Shown here in pieces: positions 1 to 8,404 of a stretch of 64,000 bases of DNA. Each line of letters begins with the position of its first letter. Position 1 is the stretch's first letter. The notes under the pieces are model-generated. The model did no database searches. It was not told the DNA's origin and worked only from the letters and a program-made list of their open reading frames with translations. A program made the position numbers and the translations under genes. The stretch comes from Clostridium tetanomorphum. Its GTDB lineage: Bacteria; Bacillota; Clostridia; Clostridiales; Clostridiaceae. The stretch covers positions 1 through 64,000 of the forward strand of contig NZ_JAGGKA010000018.1 in NCBI RefSeq assembly GCF_017873215.1, in the 5' to 3' direction.

Positions 1-43
1 TAACCTTAAAGAAATATAATTTATTGATTCAAAAAAGTAAAAC

Positions 44-65
44 CGCCATCACTTTCGTGATGACG
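44..65 (-). terminator. Orphan intrinsic terminator, minus strand
   Basis: Read on the minus strand, a 9-bp stem (one G-U pair) closes a GAAA tetraloop and is followed by a U-rich tract (A-rich at 31-42 on the plus strand). It looks like a rho-independent terminator, but no minus-strand gene is seen in the next 200 bases. It could end an unrecognised small RNA or be left over from a lost gene. Confidence 0.5.
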
Positions 66-289
66 ATTCAATATTCTTAGTTTTTCAGTGGCCTCGAATT
101 AAACTGATAAGTTTTTTATTGCATTATATATATTAGTATGATTTTTAAATCATATTTAAACTTAATGTTGAGAATAAATAAAATAATTATTGGTTAGATT
201 AAAATTAAGAGTGTTAATATATTTTATTTATACAATATAGAAAAGTTATAATAAATTGTTTAAATTAATTCTGGAAAGGGGAGAAAGCT

Positions 290-448
290 TTGTCACATAA
301 AAATAATAAAAATAGTAAGGATAATAAGAAGGTAAAACAAAAAACAAAAAAAGAACTAGCAAATATGAAAGTTGAAACTGCTAATGAAATAGGATATTCA
401 AAAGAATCTAGAAAATTAGGTAAAGACAAGGAAAGAAAAGAAGAATAA
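290..448 (+). CDS. Small lysine-rich SASP-like protein (52 aa)
   Basis: TTG start 7 nt after a GGAAAGGGGAG ribosome binding site. The N-terminal half is almost only Lys, Asn, Ser and Gln; the segment ELANMKVETANEIG (about residues 27-40) resembles the first conserved block of alpha/beta-type small acid-soluble spore proteins, which includes the GPR protease cleavage region. Normal SASPs have 60-90 residues and a second conserved DNA-binding block, absent here; the protein ends after a short charged tail. If the resemblance is real it would be a forespore DNA-binding protein or a shortened relative. A strong terminator follows. The SASP assignment is by motif only; the high Lys content would also suit some other nucleic-acid-binding peptide. 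Confidence 0.55.
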   Translation: MSHKNNKNSKDNKKVKQKTKKELANMKVETANEIGYSKESRKLGKDKERKEE

Positions 449-500
449 AACAATGCTATTGTTAAGAGTGGATTTTTTAGTTATTCATTTTTAATAAATA

Positions 501-540
501 AAAAGACAGTAATATTTATGAACATTACTGTCTTTTTATT
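501..540 (+). terminator. Intrinsic terminator after the SASP-like gene
   Basis: A 13-bp perfect inverted repeat (501-513 with 524-536) with a 10-nt loop, followed by TTATT. The flanking A and T runs make it usable on both strands. It separates the small gene from the threonine operon. Confidence 0.8.
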
Positions 541-713
541 ATTAGAGCATGCCTTTTTTATTAAGCAAGTCTTTATAATTATATTTTTTAATTAATAAAT
601 TCTAAATTATATTATAGCATGTATAGAAAAAAGTTTATTTATTGTATAATTATTAAAATAATATATGAAATTTTATATAATTTAAAAATAACATGTATTT
701 TGTTAAAATACAC

Positions 714-745
714 TTGACTTTATACCGCAAACATTGTAGCATAAT
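714..745 (+). promoter_or_regulatory. Probable promoter of the threonine operon
   Basis: TTGACT at 714-719, a 17-bp spacer, then TAGCAT at 737-742 within TAGCATAAT. The same arrangement (TTGACA, 17 bp, TAGCATAAT) precedes the tyrS T-box at 14315. The rest of 541-797 shows no gene and no recognisable T-box or riboswitch. Confidence 0.55.
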
Positions 746-797
746 ATAAAAGAAATAATAAGGAATAAATTTTTAAATAAATAATGGGGGGATTTTC

Positions 798-2282
798 TTG
801 CAGATGATATATAAAAGTACAAGAGGAGAGAAAGGAATAACAGCTTCTCAAGCAATAGTAAAAGGAATTGCAGAGGATGGAGGATTATATGTGCCTATAA
901 AATTTCCTCAAATTGATAAACCTTTTTCTGAACTTATTAATTATGATTATAAACGATTAGCCGTATATATATTAAAAAAATATTTTTCTGATTTTACGGA
1001 AGAGGAAATTAAATATTGTGTAGATAATGCATATGACAATAAATTTGATAGTAAATTTATATCTCCATTAGTGAAGGTAGGCGAAGAGTTTTTTTTAGAG
1101 CTTTATCATGGACCTACACTAGCATTTAAAGATATGGCACTATCAATACTACCCTATTTATCTAAAGTTGCTTGCAAAAAGTTAAATATTAAAGAAGAAA
1201 TAATAATACTTACTGCGACTTCTGGAGATACTGGAAAAGCCGCTTTAGAGGGATTTGCTAATGTAGACGGTACAAAAATTATGGTATTTTTCCCAGAAGA
1301 AGGAGTAAGTGCAATTCAAAAGAGGCAAATGGTTACGCAAGAAGGAGAAAATACTTGTGTTATAGGTATAAATGGTAATTTTGATGATGCACAAAGAGCT
1401 GTTAAAGAAATTTTTAATGATAAAGCTTTTAATAAATTATTAAAAGATAAAGGTTATATTCTTTCTTCAGCTAATTCTATAAATATTGGAAGACTTGTTC
1501 CACAGATAGTTTATTATGTATATTCATATTTACTCTTATTAAAAAATGAGGAAATTAAAGAAGGGGAAACTATAAATATAACTGTACCTACAGGTAATTT
1601 TGGTAATATATTAGCTGCATTTTATGCAAAAAAAATGGGACTTCCTATAAATAAATTAATCTGTGCATCAAATGAAAATAATGTGTTGTATGACTTTTTT
1701 GAGGGAGGCATATATAACAAAAATAGAGAATTCAAAGTAACAAGTTCACCTTCTATGGATATTTTAGTATCTTCTAATTTAGAAAGACTTTTATATTATA
1801 TAAGTAATGAAAACGAAGAGTTAATAAATTCTATTATGAAAAAGCTTAATAGTATAGGAGAATATAGTATAAATGATGATATGAAAAATACATTAAATGA
1901 TTTTTACTCAGGCTTTGCTACAGATGAAGAAACTTATAAAACTATAAAAGATATTTTTAAAAAGGAATCTTATTTAATTGATACCCATACAGCTGTAGCA
2001 TATAAAGTATATAAAGATTATAAAAATAGCACTAAAGATAATAGAAAAACAATAATAGCCTCTACAGCAAGTCCATTTAAGTTTACTAGAGATGTTTGTA
2101 AGGCATTAAATATATATGATAACAAAATGGATGATTTTAAATTAGTATATAAGCTTTCTTCTTTTGCGGACATAGATATTCCTAACTCTATTAAAGATAT
2201 AGAAAATAGAGAGATAATTCATAATAATTTATGTAATAAGGAAGAAATAAAATCTGAAGTTAAAAAATTTCTTAAAGTATAG
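798..2282 (+). CDS. thrC: Threonine synthase
   Basis: PLP enzyme converting O-phosphohomoserine to threonine, the last step of the pathway. The STRG block lies near the N terminus, the PLP-binding lysine is K111 in GPTLAFKD, and the TSGDTGKAA phosphate-binding motif is at about 141-149. At 494 residues it has the length of the long class of bacterial threonine synthases. TTG at 798 is 6 nt after a GGGGGGA ribosome binding site; ATG at 804 is the alternative and removes two residues. It is first in the set thrC-thrB-aspartate kinase-hom. thrB begins directly at its stop codon, which suggests translational coupling. Confidence 0.93.
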   Translation: MQMIYKSTRGEKGITASQAIVKGIAEDGGLYVPIKFPQIDKPFSELINYDYKRLAVYILKKYFSDFTEEEIKYCVDNAYDNKFDSKFISPLVKVGEEFFLELYHGPTLAFKDMALSILPYLSKVACKKLNIKEEIIILTATSGDTGKAALEGFANVDGTKIMVFFPEEGVSAIQKRQMVTQEGENTCVIGINGNFDDAQRAVKEIFNDKAFNKLLKDKGYILSSANSINIGRLVPQIVYYVYSYLLLLKNEEIKEGETINITVPTGNFGNILAAFYAKKMGLPINKLICASNENNVLYDFFEGGIYNKNREFKVTSSPSMDILVSSNLERLLYYISNENEELINSIMKKLNSIGEYSINDDMKNTLNDFYSGFATDEETYKTIKDIFKKESYLIDTHTAVAYKVYKDYKNSTKDNRKTIIASTASPFKFTRDVCKALNIYDNKMDDFKLVYKLSSFADIDIPNSIKDIENREIIHNNLCNKEEIKSEVKKFLKV

Positions 2283-2291
2283 GTGATTAAT

Positions 2292-3179
2292 ATGTTAGAA
2301 ATTATAGTACCAGCGACAAGTGCAAATTTTGGACCAGGCTTTGATGCATTAGGTATAGCTTTAAATTTATATAATAAGTTCTATATAGAAGAAATAGAAC
2401 AAGGACTAATAATTGAAGGTTGCGAAGAAAAGTATAAGGGAAAAGATAATTTAGTATATAAAGCTATGGAGGAATGTTTTAAAATAACGGGATATAAAGT
2501 TAATGGTATAAAGATAAAAATAGAAGCGAATATTCCACCATCTAGAGGGCTTGGTAGTAGTGCTTCTTGTATAGTAGCAGGAGTAATGGCAGCTAATGAA
2601 ATTAGTGGAAGTAAGTTGAATAAAGAAGAAATATTGAATTTAGCAACAAAAATAGAAGGACATCCAGATAATATAACTCCTGCATTGTTTGGTGGGATGA
2701 CTGTATCAATATATGAAAATAAAAAAGTATTATATAATAATATATTTGTACCAGAAAATGTTGGATTTTCTGCCTTAATACCAGAGTTTAAATTATCAAC
2801 AGAAAAAGCAAGAGAAGTTTTACCTAAAGAAATTTCTTATAAAGATGCAGTATTTAATATTAGTAGAGTATCTATGTTAATATCTGCATTATCTAATGGT
2901 AATTTGAAACTTTTAAAAGTTGCTTGTGAAGATAAACTTCATCAACAATATCGAGGTAAATTAATAGAAGAATTCAATAATATAATTGAAATTTGCAATA
3001 AACTAAATTGCTTAGGAGTATTTTTAAGCGGTGCAGGCCCAACTATTATGACATTAGTAGAAGAAAAGAATTTAGAATTCTATAATAATATACAAGCTGA
3101 ATTATTCGCTTTAAATAATCACTGGGAAGTAAAAAATCTAAAAATGGATAGTTTAGGAGCTAGAATAAAAAAATTATAA
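2292..3179 (+). CDS. thrB: Homoserine kinase
   Basis: GHMP-family kinase that phosphorylates homoserine with ATP to give the ThrC substrate. The N terminus has the family block around PATSANFGPGFD (residues 7-18); the ATP-binding loop PPSRGLGSSAS is at about 82-92, and a C-terminal SGAGPT motif is present. At 295 residues it is of normal size. ATG 2292 was chosen because AGGTGA at 2281-2286 overlaps the thrC stop and is well spaced for it; the upstream GTG at 2283 has no ribosome binding site. The overlap points to coupling with thrC. Confidence 0.93.
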   Translation: MLEIIVPATSANFGPGFDALGIALNLYNKFYIEEIEQGLIIEGCEEKYKGKDNLVYKAMEECFKITGYKVNGIKIKIEANIPPSRGLGSSASCIVAGVMAANEISGSKLNKEEILNLATKIEGHPDNITPALFGGMTVSIYENKKVLYNNIFVPENVGFSALIPEFKLSTEKAREVLPKEISYKDAVFNISRVSMLISALSNGNLKLLKVACEDKLHQQYRGKLIEEFNNIIEICNKLNCLGVFLSGAGPTIMTLVEEKNLEFYNNIQAELFALNNHWEVKNLKMDSLGARIKKL

Positions 3180-3209
3180 TATGAATCTATGTGAAATGAG
3201 GGGAAAACT

Positions 3210-4529
3210 ATGAGAAATATAGTAGTAGCTAAATTTGGAGGAAGTTCGCTAGCAGATAGCAATCAATTTCATAAGGTTAGAGATATAGTAATGGATGATA
3301 AAAAGAGAAGATATATAATACCATCAGCACCTGGAAAGAGATATAAAGAAGATCAAAAGATAACAGACTTATTATATCTATGTAATGCTCATGCTGAGCA
3401 GAATATACCTTTTGGTGATGTGTTTTCAATTATAAGAAAAAGATATATGCAATTAGTAAAAGATTTAAATGTTGATATTTGTATAGAAGAAGAACTTAAT
3501 GATATAGAGAAAAAAATAAAAAATGGAGCCTCGGCAGATTATACTGCAAGTCGTGGAGAATATTTAAATGGATTAATATTAGCAAACTTTCTAGATTTTG
3601 AATTTGTTGATCCTGCTGAAATAATATTTTTTAAAGAAAATGGATTGTTTGATGAAGAAAAAACACAACTTGCTATAGAACAGAGATTATCTAAAATAGA
3701 GAGAGCAGTTATACCAGGTTTTTATGGTTCAATAAAAAATGGAGAAATAAAAACTTTTTCTAGAGGAGGATCAGATATAACAGGAGCTATAATAGCTAGT
3801 GGTGTTAATGCTGATTTATATGAAAACTGGACTGATGTATCAGGATTTTTGATGACTGATCCTAGAATTGTAGATAATCCTAAAAATATAGAAAAAATTA
3901 CTTATAGAGAATTAAGAGAGTTGTCTTATATGGGAGCTACTGTGCTCCATGAAGAAGCAATTTTTCCTGTAAGAAAAGCAGGAATACCAATAAATATTAA
4001 AAACACTAACAAACCAGAAGATAAAGGGACTTTTATAATAAATGATATTGGACCTGCAAGTTATGAAGGCACTATTACTGGGGTTGCAGGTAAAAAAGAT
4101 TTTACAGTTATAACCATAGAAAAAAGTATGATGAATGTGGAACAGGGATATTGCAGAAGAGTTTTATCTGTACTTGAGGATAATGATGTTTCTTTTGAAC
4201 ATATGCCATCAGGTGTGGATACAGTATCTTTGGTTATTTCACAAGGGGAGCTGGATGGCAAATTAGAAACTATAATTAAAGAGATAGATATAAGATGCAA
4301 TCCGGATGCCATAGAAGTACATCCAGATATGGCTTTAATAGCTATAGTTGGCAGAGGTATGATGAGAACTGTAGGTATATCAGCCAAGGTATTTAAAGCT
4401 CTAGCTTTGGAAGAAGTAAATGTTAGAATGATTAGCCAAGGGTCAAGTGAGATAACAATAATTGTTGGAGTAGAGAATAATCAATTTGAAAAGGCAATTA
4501 AGGCTATATATAGTGTATTTGAAAATTAA
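3210..4529 (+). CDS. Aspartate kinase
   Basis: Phosphorylates aspartate, the first step towards threonine, methionine and lysine. KFGGSSLAD at residues 8-16 is the nucleotide-binding signature; the kinase domain runs to about 290 and two ACT regulatory domains fill the C terminus (about 300-439). This architecture matches monofunctional YclM/LysC-type aspartokinases. The thr-operon location suggests threonine feedback, but the ligand cannot be read from the sequence. The start follows AGGGG with good spacing. No homoserine dehydrogenase domain is fused; that activity is the next gene. Confidence 0.92.
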   Translation: MRNIVVAKFGGSSLADSNQFHKVRDIVMDDKKRRYIIPSAPGKRYKEDQKITDLLYLCNAHAEQNIPFGDVFSIIRKRYMQLVKDLNVDICIEEELNDIEKKIKNGASADYTASRGEYLNGLILANFLDFEFVDPAEIIFFKENGLFDEEKTQLAIEQRLSKIERAVIPGFYGSIKNGEIKTFSRGGSDITGAIIASGVNADLYENWTDVSGFLMTDPRIVDNPKNIEKITYRELRELSYMGATVLHEEAIFPVRKAGIPINIKNTNKPEDKGTFIINDIGPASYEGTITGVAGKKDFTVITIEKSMMNVEQGYCRRVLSVLEDNDVSFEHMPSGVDTVSLVISQGELDGKLETIIKEIDIRCNPDAIEVHPDMALIAIVGRGMMRTVGISAKVFKALALEEVNVRMISQGSSEITIIVGVENNQFEKAIKAIYSVFEN

Positions 4530-4555
4530 AAATATATTAAGTAAGAGGGATGAAA

Positions 4556-5842
4556 ATGAAAAAGATAAAGATAGGTTTATTGGGCTTAGGAAATGTAGGA
4601 AAAGGTGTTTGGAAAATACTAAATATGAATAGAGAAGAGCTTCAAAAAAGATCAGGTTATGATATTGAAGTGAGTAAAATACTAGTAAAGGATATTAATA
4701 AAGATAGAAATATAGATGTACCAAAAGAAATGTTAACTACTAATTTTCAGGATATATTAAATGATGATAGTATAGAGATTATAGTAGAAGTAATAGGTGG
4801 AATAGAACCAGCTGTAGATTATATGATAAGTGCTATGAAAAGCAAGAAGCATATAGTTACAGCAAATAAAATGGCTATAGCTACAAATGGAAATGTTCTT
4901 TTAAAAACTGCTAAAGAAGAAGGAGTAATGTTTTATTATGAAGCCAGTGTAGGAGGAGGAATACCAATTATACATGGTTTAAAAGAAAGTCTTACAGCAA
5001 ATAAAATTGAAGAAGTTATAGGAATAATAAATGGAACTACAAATTATATTTTAACAAAGATGACACTTGAGGGATTAAGTTTTCAAGATGCATTAAAGGA
5101 AGCACAGGAAAAAGGATACGCAGAAGCAGATCCAACGGCTGATGTAGAAGCTTTTGATGCTATGTATAAATTATGTATTTTATCATCTTTAGCATTTGAT
5201 ACTATGGTTAACATTAATTCAATTCATAGAGAAGGAATTACAAATATTAAATCTATAGATATAGAGTATGCAAAAGAATTTGGATATGTAATAAAACTGT
5301 TAGCTATAGTAAAAGAAAGAAATGGAGAATTAGAATTAAGGGTACATCCAACTATGATACCATCCACACATCCACTTGCCAATGTAAATGACTCTTTTAA
5401 TGCTGTTTTCATAAAAGGAAATGCAGTAGGAGATTTAATGCTATACGGAAGAGGAGCAGGAGAACTACCTACAGGAAGTGCTGTTGTAGGTGATATAGTA
5501 TCTATTTTAAGAAATAAAGAAAATCTAGGTATTAATTTTAATTCTAAAAGTATTGATGAAAATGACAATATAAAAGATATGAAGCTTGTACAATCAGAAT
5601 ATTATGTAAGGATAACTGTTAAAGATAAACCAGGAGTTTTAGGAGAAATATCAACTATATTTGGTAAAAATAATGTAAGTATACTTTCTGTTATACAGAA
5701 AGGTAAGAGAGAAGAGCAAGTTACTTTAGTATTTGTTACTCATAGTACTTTAGAAGGAAATATTAATAAATCAATAGATATGATAAAAGCTTTAGATGAT
5801 GTAGAGAAAATAGAAAATATAATAAGAATAGAAAATTTATAA
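4556..5842 (+). CDS. hom: Homoserine dehydrogenase
   Basis: NAD(P)-dependent reduction of aspartate semialdehyde to homoserine. Near the N terminus is the Rossmann motif GLLGLGNVGKG; the catalytic domain carries GGGIP and NGTTNYIL blocks, and an ACT domain lies at about 350-428, as in the 430-residue bacterial form. ATG 4556 fits AAGAGGG at 4543-4549; ATG 4550 would leave no spacing. It is the last gene of the threonine set and is followed by a terminator-like hairpin. Aspartate semialdehyde dehydrogenase is not in the window. Confidence 0.93.
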   Translation: MKKIKIGLLGLGNVGKGVWKILNMNREELQKRSGYDIEVSKILVKDINKDRNIDVPKEMLTTNFQDILNDDSIEIIVEVIGGIEPAVDYMISAMKSKKHIVTANKMAIATNGNVLLKTAKEEGVMFYYEASVGGGIPIIHGLKESLTANKIEEVIGIINGTTNYILTKMTLEGLSFQDALKEAQEKGYAEADPTADVEAFDAMYKLCILSSLAFDTMVNINSIHREGITNIKSIDIEYAKEFGYVIKLLAIVKERNGELELRVHPTMIPSTHPLANVNDSFNAVFIKGNAVGDLMLYGRGAGELPTGSAVVGDIVSILRNKENLGINFNSKSIDENDNIKDMKLVQSEYYVRITVKDKPGVLGEISTIFGKNNVSILSVIQKGKREEQVTLVFVTHSTLEGNINKSIDMIKALDDVEKIENIIRIENL

Positions 5843-5847
5843 TAATA

Positions 5848-5897
5848 GTATGGGGATGTCTCAAAATTTTACTTTGGAACAACCCCATATTTTTTAT
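5848..5897 (+). terminator. Terminator of the threonine operon
   Basis: Arms TATGGGG (5849-5855) and CCCCATA (5883-5889) pair around a large partly paired loop, followed by a run of T at 5890-5895. It lies 6 nt after hom. Confidence 0.65.
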
Positions 5898-5978
5898 TAT
5901 AAATAATTGCAAATAATTCACGACGTATATAATAAGGTAAATTATTGTTATTTTTCCAATAAGGAGGTATGCGAAAAA

Positions 5979-6716
5979 ATGAATATATCATCAGTTTCAT
6001 CTAACAGTTTTATAAAATTACCAATGAATAATTGTGATAAACAAACTAAATTACTTGCAAAGCAAAAAATGCATCTACAAAATGAAATAAAGAAAATAAA
6101 TGAGAGCAATGAAGATGGACAGACTAAGAAAGTTAAAATTCAGGAAATACAAAAGCAAATGCAGGAACTTGATAAAGAAATACAAAAACAACGGATGGAA
6201 GAAATGAAAAAGCAAATGCAGGAGTCATCTTCAAATAATAAGGAAAGTAGTGTTGAAAAAGATGAAGATGGACAAAATAACAAAGGACTAGTTACATCAA
6301 CTCATTTTTTATCTGCGGTATCAGATTATTCATCATTAAAAACAATGGGAAAAGTTAGAAATAATCTTTTAAATGAAGCTCGTACAGAAAAACGCCCTGA
6401 AGTTTTAGAAAAAATCATGGAAAAGATAGAAAAAGTAGAAGAAAAGATGTATGAAAAAGCAGGTAATATACGAGATAGCTTAAGAAAAACAGTTGAAGAA
6501 TCTAATGAAGGATCTAATAATGAGGAGAAAAGTGAAGAGAATAATAAGTCTATTGAGGAAAAAATTCAAGGAAATACAAACTTAAATTCAGGTGTGGAAA
6601 ATAGTGGTAGTATACATAGTGATAAGTCAAAAAATAAGAAGTCTACAAGATTAACACAAGGGAATAGAACTAAGGTAGAGCATAAAGAAGATATAAGAAT
6701 AGATGTTAAGGTTTAA
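5979..6716 (+). CDS. Coiled-coil protein, FlxA-like
   Basis: The 245-residue protein has no signal peptide or membrane segment. Residues about 15-75 form a highly charged heptad region rich in Lys, Glu and Gln, with repeats such as IQEIQKQMQELDKEIQKQ, the pattern of the FlxA-like family. The C-terminal third is low-complexity (Ser, Asn, Glu, Lys). FlxA is known in enterobacteria as a flagellar-regulon gene of unclear function; a flagellar role here is not supported by neighbours. ATG 5979 follows AAGGAGG at 5961-5967. It stands alone between the threonine operon and the phosphodiesterase. Confidence 0.5.
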   Translation: MNISSVSSNSFIKLPMNNCDKQTKLLAKQKMHLQNEIKKINESNEDGQTKKVKIQEIQKQMQELDKEIQKQRMEEMKKQMQESSSNNKESSVEKDEDGQNNKGLVTSTHFLSAVSDYSSLKTMGKVRNNLLNEARTEKRPEVLEKIMEKIEKVEEKMYEKAGNIRDSLRKTVEESNEGSNNEEKSEENNKSIEEKIQGNTNLNSGVENSGSIHSDKSKNKKSTRLTQGNRTKVEHKEDIRIDVKV

Positions 6717-6855
6717 AGAGAAAAGCTCTACATAAAAAATTTCATCTTTTTAAAATATGGAAAAATGTAATACCTTAAAAGGACATAATTAAAAAAATAA
6801 TCATACAATATATTGGGTGTTATAAAGATTAAATAATATATAAAGGGTGAGATTT

Positions 6856-7347
6856 TTGAAAATTGGAATAATATCTGATACGCATATAACAAAACATAGT
6901 GAAGATATAAATAAAATTATTGATAAATACTTTAAAGAAGTAGATATGATAATTCATGTAGGAGATTTTAATTCAATAGATGTTATAAATAATATAAAGA
7001 AAAAAAAGAAATTTGTGGGTGTATATGGAAATAATGATAGTAGTAGTGTGAAACAATACTTGAATGAAAAAGAAATAATAAGTGTAGAAGGCTATAAAAT
7101 AGGATTATTCCATGGACATGGAGATAAGAAGAATGTAATAGATAGAGCATATGAGAAATTTAAGGATAACAAAGTAGATATAATAATATTTGGACATAGT
7201 CATCAACCTATAATAAAAACAAAAAATAAAATATTGATGTTAAATCCTGGTTCACCAAGAAGAAAATTTAAAGAGAGATGGTACTCTTATATGCAATTAG
7301 AATTAGGAAAAAAGAAAATTGAAGCGCGAATAATATTATTTAACTAA
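6856..7347 (+). CDS. YfcE/MJ0936-type metallophosphoesterase
   Basis: Small (163 aa) calcineurin-like phosphoesterase. Metal-binding motifs in order: SDTH near residue 8, HVGD near 36, GNND near 60, HGHG near 88 and GHSH near 116; NPGS follows near 134. This is the usual length and motif order of the YfcE subfamily, which hydrolyses phosphodiester substrates in vitro with Mn2+; the cellular substrate is unknown. TTG 6856 was chosen because AAAGGGTGA at 6843-6850 is 5 nt upstream and the protein then begins MKIGIISDTH as in relatives. Confidence 0.85.
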   Translation: MKIGIISDTHITKHSEDINKIIDKYFKEVDMIIHVGDFNSIDVINNIKKKKKFVGVYGNNDSSSVKQYLNEKEIISVEGYKIGLFHGHGDKKNVIDRAYEKFKDNKVDIIIFGHSHQPIIKTKNKILMLNPGSPRRKFKERWYSYMQLELGKKKIEARIILFN

Positions 7348-7360
7348 TAAATAAAGTATT

Positions 7361-7404
7361 TATAAGTGAACAGGTAAGTTAATTTACATAGACTGTTCAC
7401 TTAT
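7361..7404. terminator. Hairpin between convergent genes
   Basis: A 13-bp perfect inverted repeat (7361-7373 with 7392-7404) between the phosphodiesterase and the convergent LysM-CAP gene. The T tract is weak on both sides; it may serve as a bidirectional terminator. Confidence 0.6.
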
Positions 7405-7418
7405 AAATTATATTTGTA

Positions 7419-8030
7419 TTATAGAGGTTTTATGAACATTTGAGTCCAATAACAAATACCATTTTTATTTTTTGCTAAACCTACTCCTATTTGAGTAAAA
7501 TTAGGACTTAGAATATTACTTCTGTGACCAGGAGAGTTCATCCATGCATTAACAACTTCTACAGGAGTTCTTTGACCCATTGCAATGTTTTCTCCAGCAG
7601 CGGAAAATCTAAGTCCAAAAGATTCCATCATATTAAAGGGAGAACCATAAGTCGGTGAAGTATGAGAAAAATAATTTTTATTTATCATATCTGTACATTT
7701 ATATCTTGCAACTCTGGATAATTCCCAGTTTTCTTTTAAAGCAGGTAAGCCGTGCTTGCTTCTTTCTATATTAACCAATCTTACTACTTCACTTTCTAAG
7801 GCCTTTATATCCTGCATATTTGGAATAGATATTTTTTGTCCTGGATATATTAAATTAGGATTCTTTAATGAAGGATTTGCTCCTATCAACTCACTTAATC
7901 CAACTTGATTTTTAACGGCTATTTTCCATAAACTATCTCCAGATTGTACAGTGTAGGTTAGCGGAGCAGCATATACTGTACTTGTAATTAATAAAGCACT
8001 TAGTATAGATGCTAATGTTCTTTTAATCAT
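7419..8030 (-). CDS. Secreted LysM-CAP domain protein
   Basis: The 203-residue protein starts with a signal peptide (cleavage likely after VYA, about residue 21). A LysM peptidoglycan-binding domain follows at about 25-71 (YTVQSGDSLWKIA to YPGQKISIP), then a CAP/SCP-like domain at about 78-203 with family residues in HTSPTYGSP, GENIA and SPGHRSNIL. It resembles YkwD/SafA-type proteins of spore formers; location in the wall or spore coat is inferred. The start follows a GAGGTGA ribosome binding site. It is a single gene, convergent with the phosphodiesterase. Confidence 0.88.
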   Translation of the reverse strand: MIKRTLASILSALLITSTVYAAPLTYTVQSGDSLWKIAVKNQVGLSELIGANPSLKNPNLIYPGQKISIPNMQDIKALESEVVRLVNIERSKHGLPALKENWELSRVARYKCTDMINKNYFSHTSPTYGSPFNMMESFGLRFSAAGENIAMGQRTPVEVVNAWMNSPGHRSNILSPNFTQIGVGLAKNKNGICYWTQMFIKPL

Positions 8031-8323
8031 AATAAAATCACCTCATATTTATTCTTAATAAATATTAATATTTTATGTTAAGAATCTTATAGTTTTTTAT
8101 TATAAAATTTCATTTTTATATATAAATTACCATAATAAATTTAAAGAATTTTTGTATTATTTAGATAATTTATATAGTTTGATATTCTATTTAGCTGTTA
8201 ATTCAAATAAGCATTACATTATATTGCGCTTAAATGAGTATTAATTACTAAATAATAAATTAAATAGAGTAGCACATTTGTATTTTGCATTTTAAATATG
8301 TATAATAATCATTTATCTAAACG

Positions 8324-8352
8324 TTGACAAAGGAAAAATAATCATATATAAT
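8324..8352 (+). promoter_or_regulatory. Consensus promoter of the ribose operon
   Basis: TTGACA at 8324-8329, exactly 17 bp, then TATAAT at 8347-8352: a perfect consensus sigma-A promoter. Transcription should begin near 8359, inside the operator. A promoter this strong needs the repressor to hold it off. The remaining 8031-8323 interval shows only AT-rich sequence. Confidence 0.9.
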
Positions 8353-8354
8353 AC

Positions 8355-8383
8355 ACTTAACCGGTTTACTAAACCGGTTAAGT
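8355..8383 (+). promoter_or_regulatory. RbsR (LacI-family) operator
   Basis: A perfect 13-bp inverted repeat, ACTTAACCGGTTT and its complement, separated by ACT. The core AACCGGTT with a central palindrome is typical of LacI-family operators. It starts 2 nt after the -10 box and covers the predicted transcription start, so binding would block initiation. The likely ligand-responsive protein is RbsR encoded at 13266. Confidence 0.88.
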
Positions 8384-8404
8384 AGAAAGAGGTGAAAAAT
8401 ATTA

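Noticed and set aside
4061-4387. Minus-strand frame inside aspartate kinase, and similar frames inside other genes
   Set aside because: Shadows of well-supported genes: no ribosome binding sites and no recognisable domains.
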